DNA of 64,000 nucleotides from Paenibacillus brasilensis (GCF_009363115.1 NZ_CP045298.1:2809001-2873000), one strand, 5' to 3'. Shown: positions 48,730 to 57,732, counted from the stretch's first letter. The notes: generated by a model not told the origin, from the sequence alone. Numbers and translations: made by a program.

Positions 48730-48752
48730 ATTTGGCATGGGCATACAAGCCT

Positions 48753-48784
48753 AAATGCATCTTCCGGTAGGAGGGTGCATTTTT
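48753..48784 (+). terminator. Rho-independent terminator
   Basis: AAATGCATC pairs with GGGTGCATTT around a 12-base loop, then Ts. Confidence 0.8.
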
Positions 48785-48865
48785 ATATGCTATAATGGGA
48801 ACATATGTTCTTTTTGACTATCATCCCGGTCAATAGCTGGCTGGGAATCTGGAAAGGGAGGAAAG

Positions 48866-49177
48866 ATGATGCTGCCTGATTTGGAACGAAAGCTATTACG
48901 TATCTTGTACAACTATTTTGCCCAGCATCGCCACATGCCGACGATGACGGAATTAACTGTTAAAACGGGCAAGCGAGACGCTGAAATTACAGCTGCCTTG
49001 CGACATATGGAACAAGAGCGTTATATCACATGGGAAAATAACACAGGTACCCAACATGTAATTTTACTTGAAGGGTGGGAGCGGCCTTCGATCCATAGGC
49101 GTACTCCAATGGAAACAGGGCGCTCCACTACACCGATGACACCGCTCGACAATACAGAATATTGGACGAATTATTAG
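48866..49177 (+). CDS. Small winged-helix DNA-binding protein
   Basis: A 103-aa protein. Residues 5-68 form a LexA- or MarR-like winged helix: LERKLLRILYNYFAQHRHMP (compare the LexA head), TMTELTVKTGKRDAEITAAL, RHMEQERYITWENN. The last 35 residues are Thr/Pro-rich and look flexible. No enzyme or dimer domain is seen. GGGAGGAAAG precedes the ATGs at 48866 and 48869. It may be a repressor of unknown targets. A terminator follows at 49309. Confidence 0.75.
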   Translation: MMLPDLERKLLRILYNYFAQHRHMPTMTELTVKTGKRDAEITAALRHMEQERYITWENNTGTQHVILLEGWERPSIHRRTPMETGRSTTPMTPLDNTEYWTNY

Positions 49178-49308
49178 AAGGTGAGGATTTTGCAAAATGC
49201 TAAGGCATTTTAAACTGGAAAATTAATGAGTTTTTAAGGTGCATATCATTTAATTTTAAGAAAGAGAGACTATAATGACCGTATTAACCCCTTTTTGATC
49301 AAGCTATA

Positions 49309-49343
49309 GGCCCTGTCGATGTATCGGCAGGGCCACTTTTTTG
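49309..49343 (+). terminator. Rho-independent terminator
   Basis: GGCCCTGTCGAT pairs with ATCGGCAGGGCC (two mismatched or weak pairs), then six Ts. It ends the winged-helix gene. Confidence 0.85.
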
Positions 49344-49371
49344 TTTATAACATGTTCATTTGGTGAATCAA

Positions 49372-49404
49372 CTAAAAAATCCCCCGGGGATCATCCGGAG
49401 GATT
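49372..49404 (-). terminator. Minus-strand terminator
   Basis: AATCCTCCGG (minus strand) pairs with CCGGGGGATT, followed by six Ts. It lies just after the doubtful minus-strand frame at 49414. Confidence 0.65.
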
Positions 49405-49413
49405 GATTGCAGT

Positions 49414-49629
49414 CTATGTAGACTGCATGGCCTGTTCAAACTTCATCGTTTGACGGCATAATATATATTCAACCCCTGCTACCTTGCATAATATGGTCAG
49501 CATGTTCATTAGGGGCAGTCTGATTCCACTGTTCATTTTCCAAACGACAAAAGCCCTACCTCTCTTTCGTCCTTGCGGCTCCGATGACCGCGCCAGTGTG
49601 AATGTGAAAATCTTACGGCAAAAGCTCAA
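49414..49629 (-). CDS. Doubtful small ORF before a terminator
   Basis: A 71-codon frame from a TTG with no ribosome site. The product is unfamiliar (FTLARSSEPQGRKRGRAFVVW-like start, then MNMLTILCKVAGVEYILCRQ). The only support is the minus-strand terminator right after it. It may be the 3' part of a lost gene. Confidence 0.25.
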   Translation of the reverse strand: MSFCRKIFTFTLARSSEPQGRKRGRAFVVWKMNSGIRLPLMNMLTILCKVAGVEYILCRQTMKFEQAMQST

Positions 49630-49783
49630 AATTCTACATTTGGGTTATACATAAAATTTGGAGAAGCTCCATGCGGTGATAAGGAGTATAGCCTGTTACG
49701 CGGAATCCTATGGGGTTAATACATATTCCCATAGTATAGCAGGAATGTTTCTAAAACGCAAGGGGCATTCAATTGTAATCACG

Positions 49784-49813
49784 ACAACTGCGTATCATCG
49801 GATACGTGGTTGT
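49784..49813 (+). terminator. Terminator-like hairpin
   Basis: ACAACTGCGTATC at 49784-49796 pairs with GATACGTGGTTGT at 49801-49813 (internal TG/TG mismatch), followed by TTTGTTG. Confidence 0.55.
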
Positions 49814-49909
49814 TTTGTTGTCAACGAAGGTTAACTTTTGATGGTTGGACTCCGATATTGAATAAACAAGATATTATATGAGCGTACGGATGAAAAGAGG
49901 GGTAGCAAT

Positions 49910-51412
49910 TTGCCGATCTATAAGCGCTTTATTCAGCATGTTATCCTGAACTATGTTATAGGTTCGTTGGCCGCTGTGCTTTTGGTAGGTGCGATTTTTG
50001 TATTTTCCACGTTAAATGTAGCCCACTATGAATTTCTGGGGCTTGTGAAAATCATTGTATTGTCCAGCATTATTATGATTGGCTGTGAAGTGATAGCGTT
50101 CCGGATGCATCTGAGACCGGTTCATCATTTTTTCCACGGCAAACCAACAACATTCAAGGATGTAGAAGCGGTGTACATACGGGTTCATCATCTGCCTAAT
50201 TTATCGGCTTTACGTATTATTGGCCCGCATTTGTTAGGGTTCTCCATCCCGGCAGCAGGTATAGCCCTATGGATGATCCATACCGGACAGCTTGCTTTTC
50301 CCTCTTATTACGTAGGAATTGCTTGTATAGGTGCTTGTCTGGTTGCTTCCATGCATGCACTGGTTGAATTTTTTCTGACAATGAGAGCGATTCGGCCGCT
50401 GCTGGAGGGGCTACAGGAACGGACCTATCAGCAATATGGACTGAACCTGTCACTGCGAGGGCGCGTGCTGCTATCGCTGCGGCATAAATTTCAGTTGAGC
50501 GCGACGCTAATCGGTGCTTTTCCGCTGTTTTTATTTTGTCTGGCTACGCAGATTCGGCTGGAACGATTGGATGCGACCTCCTCCAGCCCCTACTGGCTAT
50601 GGGCTGGAACGATTTTAATTTTTGGTGTAGCTTTTGCCTATTTGGGAGGAAGACTGCTGACCCGTGAGATCGAGCAGCCGATCCATCATCTGCTGGAGAA
50701 AATGAACGAAGTAAAGGAAGGTCACCTGAACAGTAACGCCAGCGACTTGTATTCCGATGAATTTGCGGAGTTAATCGAAGGCTTTAACATGATGATCGAG
50801 GGTCTGAAGGAGCGGGAAGAAAAGAACGGTCAGCTATTGGACAGTTATTTTGCTACCTTGGCGGCGGCCCTGGATGCACGGGACGCCTATACCGCGGGGC
50901 ATTCTTTGCGTGTGGCTGAGTATTCTGTACTCATTGGGCGAAAAGGTGGCTTGAATGAGACGGATCTTGACTTGCTGCGTAAAACAGCCTTATTGCATGA
51001 TATCGGTAAAATCGGCGTGCCTGATGCTGTACTGCTCAAGGATGGCAAGCTGACGGACGAGGAATTTGATCAGATTAAAATGCATCCCGTCATGGGAGAA
51101 AGCATTCTCCGCCAGGTTGAACCGGCTTATGCCATGGCTCCTTATTTGCCTGGTGTGCGCTCGCACCACGAGCGTTATGACGGCAAGGGATACCCAGACC
51201 AGCTCTCCGGTGAAGATATCCCGCTTTTTGGGCGGATTATTGCCGTAGCAGATGCGTACGACGCGATGACATCGGATCGCCCATACCGAAAAGGTATGAA
51301 GGAAGAGAAGGCGGTTATGATATTGGAGGAAGGAAAAGGGAGCCAGTGGGATCCTTACTTCGCCGAATTATTTGTTCGGGAATGGCGCCGGAATAAGGGC
51401 ATCATAAGCTGA
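49910..51412 (+). CDS. HAMP/HD-GYP cyclic-di-GMP phosphodiesterase
   Basis: A 500-aa membrane protein. The N-terminal half has about six hydrophobic segments (MASE-like, no named family). A HAMP segment follows (about 250-302; REIEQPIHHLLEKMNEVKEG). The HD-GYP domain (about 315-490) has all key motifs: AGHSLRVAEY, LLHDIGKIG, SHHERYDGKGYP and ADAYDAMTSDRPYR. It should cleave cyclic di-GMP and so favour motility over attachment. The start is TTG with AGAGGGGT upstream. It is a single gene with a strong terminator. Confidence 0.9.
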   Translation: MPIYKRFIQHVILNYVIGSLAAVLLVGAIFVFSTLNVAHYEFLGLVKIIVLSSIIMIGCEVIAFRMHLRPVHHFFHGKPTTFKDVEAVYIRVHHLPNLSALRIIGPHLLGFSIPAAGIALWMIHTGQLAFPSYYVGIACIGACLVASMHALVEFFLTMRAIRPLLEGLQERTYQQYGLNLSLRGRVLLSLRHKFQLSATLIGAFPLFLFCLATQIRLERLDATSSSPYWLWAGTILIFGVAFAYLGGRLLTREIEQPIHHLLEKMNEVKEGHLNSNASDLYSDEFAELIEGFNMMIEGLKEREEKNGQLLDSYFATLAAALDARDAYTAGHSLRVAEYSVLIGRKGGLNETDLDLLRKTALLHDIGKIGVPDAVLLKDGKLTDEEFDQIKMHPVMGESILRQVEPAYAMAPYLPGVRSHHERYDGKGYPDQLSGEDIPLFGRIIAVADAYDAMTSDRPYRKGMKEEKAVMILEEGKGSQWDPYFAELFVREWRRNKGIIS

Positions 51413-51434
51413 AATCAGAGATAACTCCACGAGG

Positions 51435-51461
51435 GCGAGCCACTGCGGTTCGCTTTTTTTT
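51435..51461 (+). terminator. Rho-independent terminator
   Basis: GCGAGCC, loop ACTGC-type, and GGTTCGC (one G-T), then eight Ts. It ends the HD-GYP gene. Confidence 0.9.
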
Positions 51462-51586
51462 GATACCCCTTGAACCGTCATTGGACATGTCGAAAGATGG
51501 TGCTTCATGGTATGATGTACAACAAAGACAAAAGCGGTTAGCATAGGCGTGGCATCCAATTTTTTGTGCTATGGGAGTGTGAGTCC

Positions 51587-53032
51587 GTGCAATTTTCGAT
51601 GATGTTTGTAATCAATTTGGGAATGCTGATAGCTGTTGCCTATGTGGCGAATGTGATTTATAAATATGGTTTGAGTCGTACCTCTTCGCGGTTCAAATAT
51701 ATCAGCTCGGTGCTGCTGGTGGTATTTGGCGGATGGATCAGCTCTTGCTTTGGCTTTAATTTTAGTGAGACGGTAATTTTCGATCTGCGCTTCGTTCCGT
51801 TGATTATTGCGGCGTTGGTGTATCCCCGTTCCTACACGCTTATTATTATTGGCGTGGCGATCGGACTTACGAGATTTACCTTTGGTCTGAATATGGCGGC
51901 GTGGGTTGGTTTCCTGAATATGAGCATTCTGGGCGTACTGTGTGCCGGATTGAACTACTGGATGCGTCGGTCCACCTTGCGTCTGATCATTAAGGCGTCG
52001 GTGACCATTTTAGCGGTTAATATCGTCAATACGATAAATATTGCCTTCCTTGGTGTTATTCCCTGGCGCTATTATGTAGCGGAGGTTGTTCCTCTTACAC
52101 TGCCTATCGGCGTGGTCCTCAGCTTTTTATTTGCTCTGATTTTACGTGATTTTCAGATGGAGCAACTGCGCAATTCTCAGATTAAACAGGCGAACCATCT
52201 ACTATCGAAGCAGCGCAATGAGCTGCAGAAGGCGAAGGTTGTGTTGGAGGAACGTGCCAAGCAACTCATGATGGCCTCTCAGTATAAATCGGATTTTATG
52301 GCAACGATGTCGCATGAGCTGCGTACACCTCTTAACAGCATTATTAATCTGGCACAAATTATTAACGAGCAGGGAAAGGAACTGGATGAGGACGAGCTAT
52401 CCCTCTATAGTGATCTGATCTATGCCTCAGGGCATGATTTGCTCCAATTAATCAATGACATTCTGGATCTGTCCAAGGTCGAGGCTGGGCGCATGGAAAT
52501 TGTAAATGAACCGGTTAATATACGCGAGCTTACGCAGGTGATGATGATGCATTTTGAAGTCACTGCAAAGGATAAAAATATTGAATTCAGCCTGAAGGTA
52601 CATGAAAATATACCGGATGAAATCCGCTCCGATCCCAAACGTGTACAGCAAATTTTACGCAATCTATTGTCCAATGCCTTTAAGTTCACTCATGAAGGAA
52701 GTGTATTGCTGGAAATCAGCACACAGCATCTGGATCGAAAGGGACAGGAGGGGGATTGGGTTATCATGGCAGTGAAAGATACGGGAATCGGTATTTCTGA
52801 GCTTCAGCAGCATATTATTTTTGAGGCATTTCAGCAGGCGAACAGTTCGATTAATCGCAAATATGGAGGAACCGGATTGGGATTGTCGATTAGTCGCGAT
52901 TTTTCGCGCTTGCTGGGCGGTTTTATCCGTCTGGAGAGTGAAGAAGGCAAGGGAAGTACCTTTTCCCTGTATTTGCCTATGTGTCCGTCTGAAAGCAAGG
53001 AGGCGGGCAAGCAGCCATTTAAATTAACCTGA
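51587..53032 (+). CDS. Membrane sensor histidine kinase (5TM-LYT type)
   Basis: A 481-aa kinase. The first 195 residues hold six membrane segments of 5TM-5TMR-LYT type (RFVPLIIAALVYPRSYTLII). A short coiled coil is followed by the HisKA domain with SHELRTPLNSI (phospho-His near residue 247). The ATPase domain has NLLSNAFKFT, DTGIGI and GGTGLGLSI. No receiver domain and no partner regulator gene are adjacent, so it is an orphan. The GTG at 51587 follows GGGAG by 9 bases. Its signal is unknown. Confidence 0.87.
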   Translation: MQFSMMFVINLGMLIAVAYVANVIYKYGLSRTSSRFKYISSVLLVVFGGWISSCFGFNFSETVIFDLRFVPLIIAALVYPRSYTLIIIGVAIGLTRFTFGLNMAAWVGFLNMSILGVLCAGLNYWMRRSTLRLIIKASVTILAVNIVNTINIAFLGVIPWRYYVAEVVPLTLPIGVVLSFLFALILRDFQMEQLRNSQIKQANHLLSKQRNELQKAKVVLEERAKQLMMASQYKSDFMATMSHELRTPLNSIINLAQIINEQGKELDEDELSLYSDLIYASGHDLLQLINDILDLSKVEAGRMEIVNEPVNIRELTQVMMMHFEVTAKDKNIEFSLKVHENIPDEIRSDPKRVQQILRNLLSNAFKFTHEGSVLLEISTQHLDRKGQEGDWVIMAVKDTGIGISELQQHIIFEAFQQANSSINRKYGGTGLGLSISRDFSRLLGGFIRLESEEGKGSTFSLYLPMCPSESKEAGKQPFKLT

Positions 53033-53078
53033 TGCGCCATGTAGAAGCAGAAGTGCTAGGTGCACAAAGGAGGTCATC

Positions 53079-53798
53079 ATGGAACGTAAAGCGGTTGTTG
53101 TAGGGGCAACGGGGCTTGTCGGGGGATATGTGGTACGGGAGCTGCTGGTGCAAAAGGAATACAGCCGCGTCATGGTTGTAGGCAGACGCCCGCTGGAAAT
53201 CAAGCATCCCAAGCTTGAGCAGGCAAACATCGACTGGGAGCAGCCGCAGAAGACAGCGTCCGCCTTCGAAGGGGCTGATGATGTTTTTTGCTGTCTAGGG
53301 ACAACGATGAAGAAGGCTGGCTCCAAGGAGCAGTTTCGCAGGGTGGATCTGGACTATCCTGTTCTGACCGCACGGCTGGGAAAGGAAGCCGGTGCTGGGC
53401 AGATGCTTGCGATCTCCTCGATGGGAGCCAACCCGAATTCGCGTGTGTTTTACAACCGTACCAAGGGAGAAGCCGAAGAGGCACTTGCCGCTGTTGGATT
53501 GCCTGCGCTCCATTTGTTTCGTCCGTCGCTGATTCTGGGCGCGAGACCTGAACGCCGTGCTGGCGAAGCTGCTGCCGCTGTCGTCATGAAGGCACTGGAT
53601 GGCATGATGACGGGCAAGCTCGCTCCCTACCGTGCTATCCCGGCCTCGGTCATCGCACGAGCCATGGTACGAATTGCGCTCGCGCAGGCGAACGGTGTAC
53701 ATATTTATCCGAATGATATCATCCGGGTCATCGGTGCAGAACTGGCATCCGATGAGGAGGAAGCTGGCGCAGGAATGAGACCGGATAATAATGTGTAA
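53079..53798 (+). CDS. NAD(P)-binding Rossmann oxidoreductase
   Basis: A 239-aa atypical short-chain dehydrogenase-like protein. GATGLVGGYVV (7-17) binds NAD(P). DVFCCLGTTMKKAGSKEQFR and AISSMGANPNSRVFYNRTKG follow; the YNRTKG block is like the Tyr-X3-Lys pair. It resembles HTATIP2/YwnB-type epimerase-like proteins. Substrate unknown. AAAGGAGG lies 7 bases before the ATG. It follows the kinase by 46 bases and may be cotranscribed with it. A strong terminator follows. Confidence 0.85.
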   Translation: MERKAVVVGATGLVGGYVVRELLVQKEYSRVMVVGRRPLEIKHPKLEQANIDWEQPQKTASAFEGADDVFCCLGTTMKKAGSKEQFRRVDLDYPVLTARLGKEAGAGQMLAISSMGANPNSRVFYNRTKGEAEEALAAVGLPALHLFRPSLILGARPERRAGEAAAAVVMKALDGMMTGKLAPYRAIPASVIARAMVRIALAQANGVHIYPNDIIRVIGAELASDEEEAGAGMRPDNNV

Positions 53799-53825
53799 GA
53801 GTGGACTGGCACACCCTATGGTAAC

Positions 53826-53865
53826 AACGCCGCTGTCACTCGATGGTTCGGATAACAGCGGCGTT
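53826..53865. terminator. Bidirectional terminator
   Basis: AACGCCGCTGT at 53826-53836 pairs perfectly with ACAGCGGCGTT at 53855-53865. It lies between convergent genes. Confidence 0.85.
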
Positions 53866-53875
53866 ATTTGCGGCT

Positions 53876-54910
53876 TTATTTATGGTTTGTATTTTTCGGT
53901 ACATCTATCGTAATCTCAAATTCAGGAAGGTATTGGCGAGACCAGTGGCCATTAGCGTCCAGAATAGCTCTTCCATCCGGAGTCAAAGGATGAATAAATG
54001 GTTTGAAGGTAATCTTTTTCGGCGGATCAACAAAAGGAGTAAACAACATGACCATCTGTCCAGGTTGATTTTTGGACAGTGTTTTACCCGTGCCTCTAAG
54101 CATTTCCAATTCACGTCCCTGATCGTCGAATACCGCATAATCAAGAGATTTGACTACTTTTTTAGTATAGTTTTTGTGCGGTCCCTCTGTGGAAATATAC
54201 TTGCGTTCTTCTGCATAGTCGTCGGGCATATCCTTAAGGTCCACAAGCATAGTGAACGTTGTGAGGATTTTGGTCGTAACTGGCGTCATTTCCACCCGAT
54301 TTACAGTAAATTTGAGATACGTATTCGCTTTGCTGATCTGTGGCTTGAGCACCTTGTTATCCAGCTTTGTTTTGTAGACGATAGTTTTCAGTTCAAATGG
54401 TTTCGTCACTCCCTTTAGCTTGGCATATACTTTCAGATCAAATTGCTCTGGCAAGGCGGGCAGCCCGCTGGCAGGGTCGCGCATGTAGGAAATCAGCATG
54501 GAATTGCTGTCTCTGCCCGGGCTTTCTCCCAAATAGCTAAATACACCATTTTGGCTAAGCATTGATTTTCCGTTAATGAATAGGTCGATTTTTTCATATC
54601 CGCCTGAGGTGGAGGGTTCCCTTATAAATTCCGCCACGGGTACGACCCTCTTTTGCTTACGGAGGATCAGATGGCACTCGTTAATAAGGATGCGAAGCAG
54701 CCATGTTTTAAAATAACGGGGCTCACGCAGCTCACCCAGAGATTTGTAAGCCTTGAGCATTGCTTCTTGCATCGCGTCTGCGCAATCCTCATTACTGCGG
54801 AGAATGGAACGCGCCATACCGTACATATCGGATTCCATATGCTTCATCAAGGCGACGAATGCCTTGCGGTCCCCATGCCTTGCTTGGTGTAATTTTAATT
54901 CGAGATTCAA
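53876..54910 (-). CDS. Chimera of ECF sigma region 2 and anti-sigma DUF4179 tail
   Basis: A 344-aa frame joining two proteins. Residues 1-105 are the N-terminal half of an ECF sigma factor: HGDRKAFVALMKHMESDMYG, EDCADAMQEAMLKAYKSLG, PRYFKTWLLRILINECHLIL. From about 107 (IDLFINGKSM) it becomes the outer part of a DUF4179-type anti-sigma protein (KVYAKLKGVTKPFELKTIV, then a beta-rich tail). Missing are sigma region 4, the anti-sigma inhibitor part and its membrane segment. Adjacent sigma and anti-sigma genes probably fused by an in-frame deletion. The chimera cannot recognise a -35 site and has no membrane anchor, so it is likely nonfunctional. GGAGCACC-type site before the ATG. Confidence 0.75.
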   Translation of the reverse strand: MNLELKLHQARHGDRKAFVALMKHMESDMYGMARSILRSNEDCADAMQEAMLKAYKSLGELREPRYFKTWLLRILINECHLILRKQKRVVPVAEFIREPSTSGGYEKIDLFINGKSMLSQNGVFSYLGESPGRDSNSMLISYMRDPASGLPALPEQFDLKVYAKLKGVTKPFELKTIVYKTKLDNKVLKPQISKANTYLKFTVNRVEMTPVTTKILTTFTMLVDLKDMPDDYAEERKYISTEGPHKNYTKKVVKSLDYAVFDDQGRELEMLRGTGKTLSKNQPGQMVMLFTPFVDPPKKITFKPFIHPLTPDGRAILDANGHWSRQYLPEFEITIDVPKNTNHK

Positions 54911-55182
54911 AGGATGGTGCTCCTTTCCCGTCTAAACTGGCTGTGATCATTGTACCTGGATTTAAATGCGTAAAATCTTTTTTTAAAAGGTGTACATCAA
55001 GTTAGATGATGCACAAGCTTTAAAGGTTACAGCCGGGTCGGAAAAATATAGCACAACTGGAAAAATAGTATCTAAGAGCAACTTACCATCCATAAGTGCA
55101 GATATGGGGGCGGAATAGTGGCATTAGACATCCCGTGCTATAATACGGTAAAACTAGTATCAGGAAGGAGACTCCAATAGAT

Positions 55183-55560
55183 ATGAAGAAAACCATTTCT
55201 ACTGAAAAAGCACCCGGTGCTATCGGCCCTTATAGTCAAGCGGTAGAGGCGGGCGGGTTTATTTACACCTCAGGACAGCTTGGACTGAACCCGGCGACAG
55301 GTGAGCTTGGTAAAGACGTACAGGAACAGGCGCGTTTGTCTCTGAGCAACGTACAAGCCATCCTGGACGCGGCAGGCAGCCATATGAATCAGGTTGTGAA
55401 AGCGACTGTATTCCTGAAGGATATGAACGATTTTGTCAGCGTCAATGAAGTGTACAGCTCTTTCTTTGAGCAGCCGTATCCGGCTCGCAGTGCGGTGGAG
55501 GTAGCCCGTCTGCCTAAGGATGCACTGGTGGAGATTGAAGTCATTGCATTGAAAGGCTAA
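55183..55560 (+). CDS. ridA: Reactive intermediate deaminase RidA (YabJ)
   Basis: A 125-aa trimeric-type protein that hydrolyses enamine/imine intermediates. Full family pattern: GPYSQAVEAGGFIYTSGQLG, QEQARLSLSNVQAILDAAG, ATVFLKDMNDFVSVNEVY, and PARSAVEVARLPKDALVEIE with the substrate-binding Arg. AGGAAGGAG precedes the ATG. A single gene with a terminator at 55571. A TATAAT lies at 55139-55144 without a good -35. Confidence 0.95.
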   Translation: MKKTISTEKAPGAIGPYSQAVEAGGFIYTSGQLGLNPATGELGKDVQEQARLSLSNVQAILDAAGSHMNQVVKATVFLKDMNDFVSVNEVYSSFFEQPYPARSAVEVARLPKDALVEIEVIALKG

Positions 55561-55570
55561 TAAATACGAC

Positions 55571-55604
55571 AAACGGGTGTCCCCTATAATAGAGGCACCC
55601 GTTT
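55571..55604. terminator. Terminator between convergent genes
   Basis: AAACGGGTG pairs with CACCCGTTT, with further partial pairing inside. Short T runs lie on both sides. Confidence 0.8.
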
Positions 55605-55633
55605 GTTCTCGTTACAGATGACATTAGTTTCCT

Positions 55634-56389
55634 TTAATCCCGGTCGCGGTTACGTGCCAAGAATAGCCATAGCGCGTACACCAGAATGATTGCCGCCAGG
55701 ATCAATGCAGCCAGCCGCACCTTCTCATGGTCTGGATGCCCGATGGCGATGGCGACATAGCCCCATACGAATACGAGAGGATATATGCTGTCACGGTAAG
55801 GGAAGCTGATCAGGATGGCAATGGCGGTTCCAATGAGCAGGATAGTGATTGCCCATGTGAGTTCACTGAGTCCCCAGCCGCTCCATTCATTTTTATTCAG
55901 GGCAACCGCGATGTTGATAATGGTAGCAACAGACACCCAACCGAGATTCAGGCTGAATGGCAGCTTGACGAACCACATTTCCCCGCGAGTTGGTTGTGGC
56001 GTGCGGGTACGTGCGTATACGACGCTCAGGGAGAGCGAGTACAAAATAATGACGATGACGCACAGCTCTACATAGACGTACTGCCACAGGAAAATCCAGA
56101 TGATGTTGAAGAGACAGCTTAAAATGAAGAAAATCCCGATGGACTGGACATTTGTCTTCGCTTGGCCTGCAGGTGTGGCTTGATACACGACAAAGCAGGC
56201 AAGCAGCAGGTAGATGACCGACCAGATGGAGAATGCGTAGCCTGTTGGTATTACCAAGGTAGGATACATATTGGATACAGCAGCAGTGCTTCTGCCGCCG
56301 ATGGAAAGTGTAGAAGCCAAAATATTAACAACGATAACAGCGATGAATGCAAGAATGTTCCACCATTTATACGGATGGCTTCGCGACAT
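55634..56389 (-). CDS. TspO/MBR-related Trp-rich membrane protein
   Basis: A 251-aa protein with seven or eight hydrophobic segments. Trp/Tyr-rich blocks YAFSIWSVIYLLL, NIIWIFLWQYVYVEL, and LNLGWVSVATIINIAVAL match the Trp-rich sensory (TspO-like) group in its longer form. Members bind tetrapyrroles or steroids in better-studied cases; here the ligand is unknown. AGGAGGGAGG lies 8 bases before the ATG. It is a single gene. Confidence 0.8.
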   Translation of the reverse strand: MSRSHPYKWWNILAFIAVIVVNILASTLSIGGRSTAAVSNMYPTLVIPTGYAFSIWSVIYLLLACFVVYQATPAGQAKTNVQSIGIFFILSCLFNIIWIFLWQYVYVELCVIVIILYSLSLSVVYARTRTPQPTRGEMWFVKLPFSLNLGWVSVATIINIAVALNKNEWSGWGLSELTWAITILLIGTAIAILISFPYRDSIYPLVFVWGYVAIAIGHPDHEKVRLAALILAAIILVYALWLFLARNRDRD

Positions 56390-56580
56390 AGAGATACCTC
56401 CCTCCTAAATGAGTGAGTGATGAACGAAATGACCGACTGGTCATCATCTTCTATTATGAATATACCCACTTTGCTACCAATTATGTTCAAGCAGGAAAAA
56501 GTTTCAGGGTCCAAATATATTCATAAAAAGTTGTATGTATATGCAGTCATATGTAGTACAATGAAAAAAATTTTAAGCAC

Positions 56581-56616
56581 TATATAAGCTGGATTTGCTC
56601 AAATTCAGCTTATATA
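56581..56616. other. Near-perfect 16-bp stem in the leader of the BASS gene
   Basis: TATATAAGCTGGATTT at 56581-56596 pairs with 56601-56616 (one G-T) around a 4-base loop. It ends 4 bases before the ribosome site AAGGAG. There is no T run, so a terminator is unlikely. It could be an operator, or a leader structure near the ribosome site. Confidence 0.6.
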
Positions 56617-56636
56617 GAAGTAAGGAGATAAGTGGA

Positions 56637-57587
56637 ATGAATAGTTTGGAAAAAGTAGGGAAATTTGCGGGAAGAACCTTTTCGATCTGGGTACTTTTAT
56701 TTGCATGTTTGGGGTTTTTCTTTCCTGCGGCGTTTATAGGGTTAAAAGGATACATACAGCTATTTCTTGGCATCGTCATGTTCGGCATGGGATTAACCTT
56801 ATCCTCGGCGGATTTTCGTGAAGTATTTCGTCGTCCGGTCGATGTAGCTATTGGTGTAGTCGGGCATTATCTGATAATGCCGTTTCTGGCGTATGCATTG
56901 GCGTTGGTACTGCAGTTGCCGCCGGATATTGCGGTAGGAGTTATTTTGGTAGGCTGCTGCCCAAGCGGAACCGCGTCCAACGTCATGACTCTTTTATCAA
57001 AAGGTGACGTGGCGCTGGGTGTGTCGATTGCTTCAGTGTCGACGCTGATTGCTCCATTGGCGACCCCGGCCATGATTAGCCTGCTTGCCGGGCGTTGGAT
57101 GAATATTAATGCAAAGTCGCTGATTATGGATATTCTCATCGTGGTTATCGTACCGATAGTGCTGGGCGTTATCGTTAAATCGCTATTGCGCAAACAGGCG
57201 GATGCGAGTGTCAAGGCATTGCCGCTTGTATCGACGCTGGCGATTGTACTGATCGTGGCGATTGTGGTTGCAGGCAGCAAGGGCAAGATTTTGGAAACCG
57301 GCCCGATTATTTTTGCGGTAGTCATTTTACATAATGGTATCGGGTTCCTACTAGGGTATTGGTTTGCCAAGCTGTTCGGCATGAATCTGTCCAAACGTAA
57401 AGCTGTTACATTGGAGACGGGGATGCAAAATTCCGGCTTGGGCGCTGCGCTGGCAGCTGCTCATTTTAACCCGATTGCTGCTGTGCCGAGTGCGATCTTC
57501 AGTGTGTGGCACAATATTTCCGGCTCGTTGCTCGCGACCTGGTTTTCCCGCCGGGAGGAGAAGAATAGCACAGGTGGAAGCAATTAA
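56637..57587 (+). CDS. BASS-family Na+-dependent organic anion transporter
   Basis: A 316-aa protein with nine or ten membrane segments. The family blocks are clear: FLGIVMFGMGLTLSSADF, VGVILVGCCPSGTASNVMT and LETGMQNSGLGAALAAAHF, which hold the two crossing Na+-site helices. Bacterial members carry bile acids, pantoate (PanS) or other organic anions; the substrate here is open. AAGGAGA lies 9 bases before the ATG at 56637; the frame extends 14 codons upstream through the hairpin. No partner gene is adjacent. Confidence 0.9.
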   Translation: MNSLEKVGKFAGRTFSIWVLLFACLGFFFPAAFIGLKGYIQLFLGIVMFGMGLTLSSADFREVFRRPVDVAIGVVGHYLIMPFLAYALALVLQLPPDIAVGVILVGCCPSGTASNVMTLLSKGDVALGVSIASVSTLIAPLATPAMISLLAGRWMNINAKSLIMDILIVVIVPIVLGVIVKSLLRKQADASVKALPLVSTLAIVLIVAIVVAGSKGKILETGPIIFAVVILHNGIGFLLGYWFAKLFGMNLSKRKAVTLETGMQNSGLGAALAAAHFNPIAAVPSAIFSVWHNISGSLLATWFSRREEKNSTGGSN

Positions 57588-57686
57588 GCTATTTGTCATA
57601 GGCGACTTGTCATAAGTCGATGGCTTGTGAAAAGCGGCTAAGGTTCAGGTTTTCGGGACAGTTTAAGGAGGTCAGAAAGGTAGGAT

Positions 57687-57732
57687 TTGACTTTATGGGG
57701 GCGGATCATTATACTGTGGTTATTATAACCAC
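57687..57732 (+). promoter_or_regulatory. Promoter and operator of the old yellow enzyme gene
   Basis: TTGACT at 57687-57692, 17 bases, then TATACT at 57710-57715. Directly after the -10 lies a 17-bp perfect dyad, GTGGTTATTATAACCAC (57716-57732), over the expected transcription start. A repressor bound there would block the gene, which starts at 57868. Confidence 0.78.

Larger units (their letters stand above)
49178..49909. other. Long intergenic region with hairpins
   Basis: About 730 bases without a strong gene. It holds three terminator-like hairpins, a palindrome GCAGTCTATGTAGACTGC at 49409-49426 and a doubtful minus-strand frame at 49414-49629. The mix of opposite terminators suggests that a gene once lay here. 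Confidence 0.5.
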
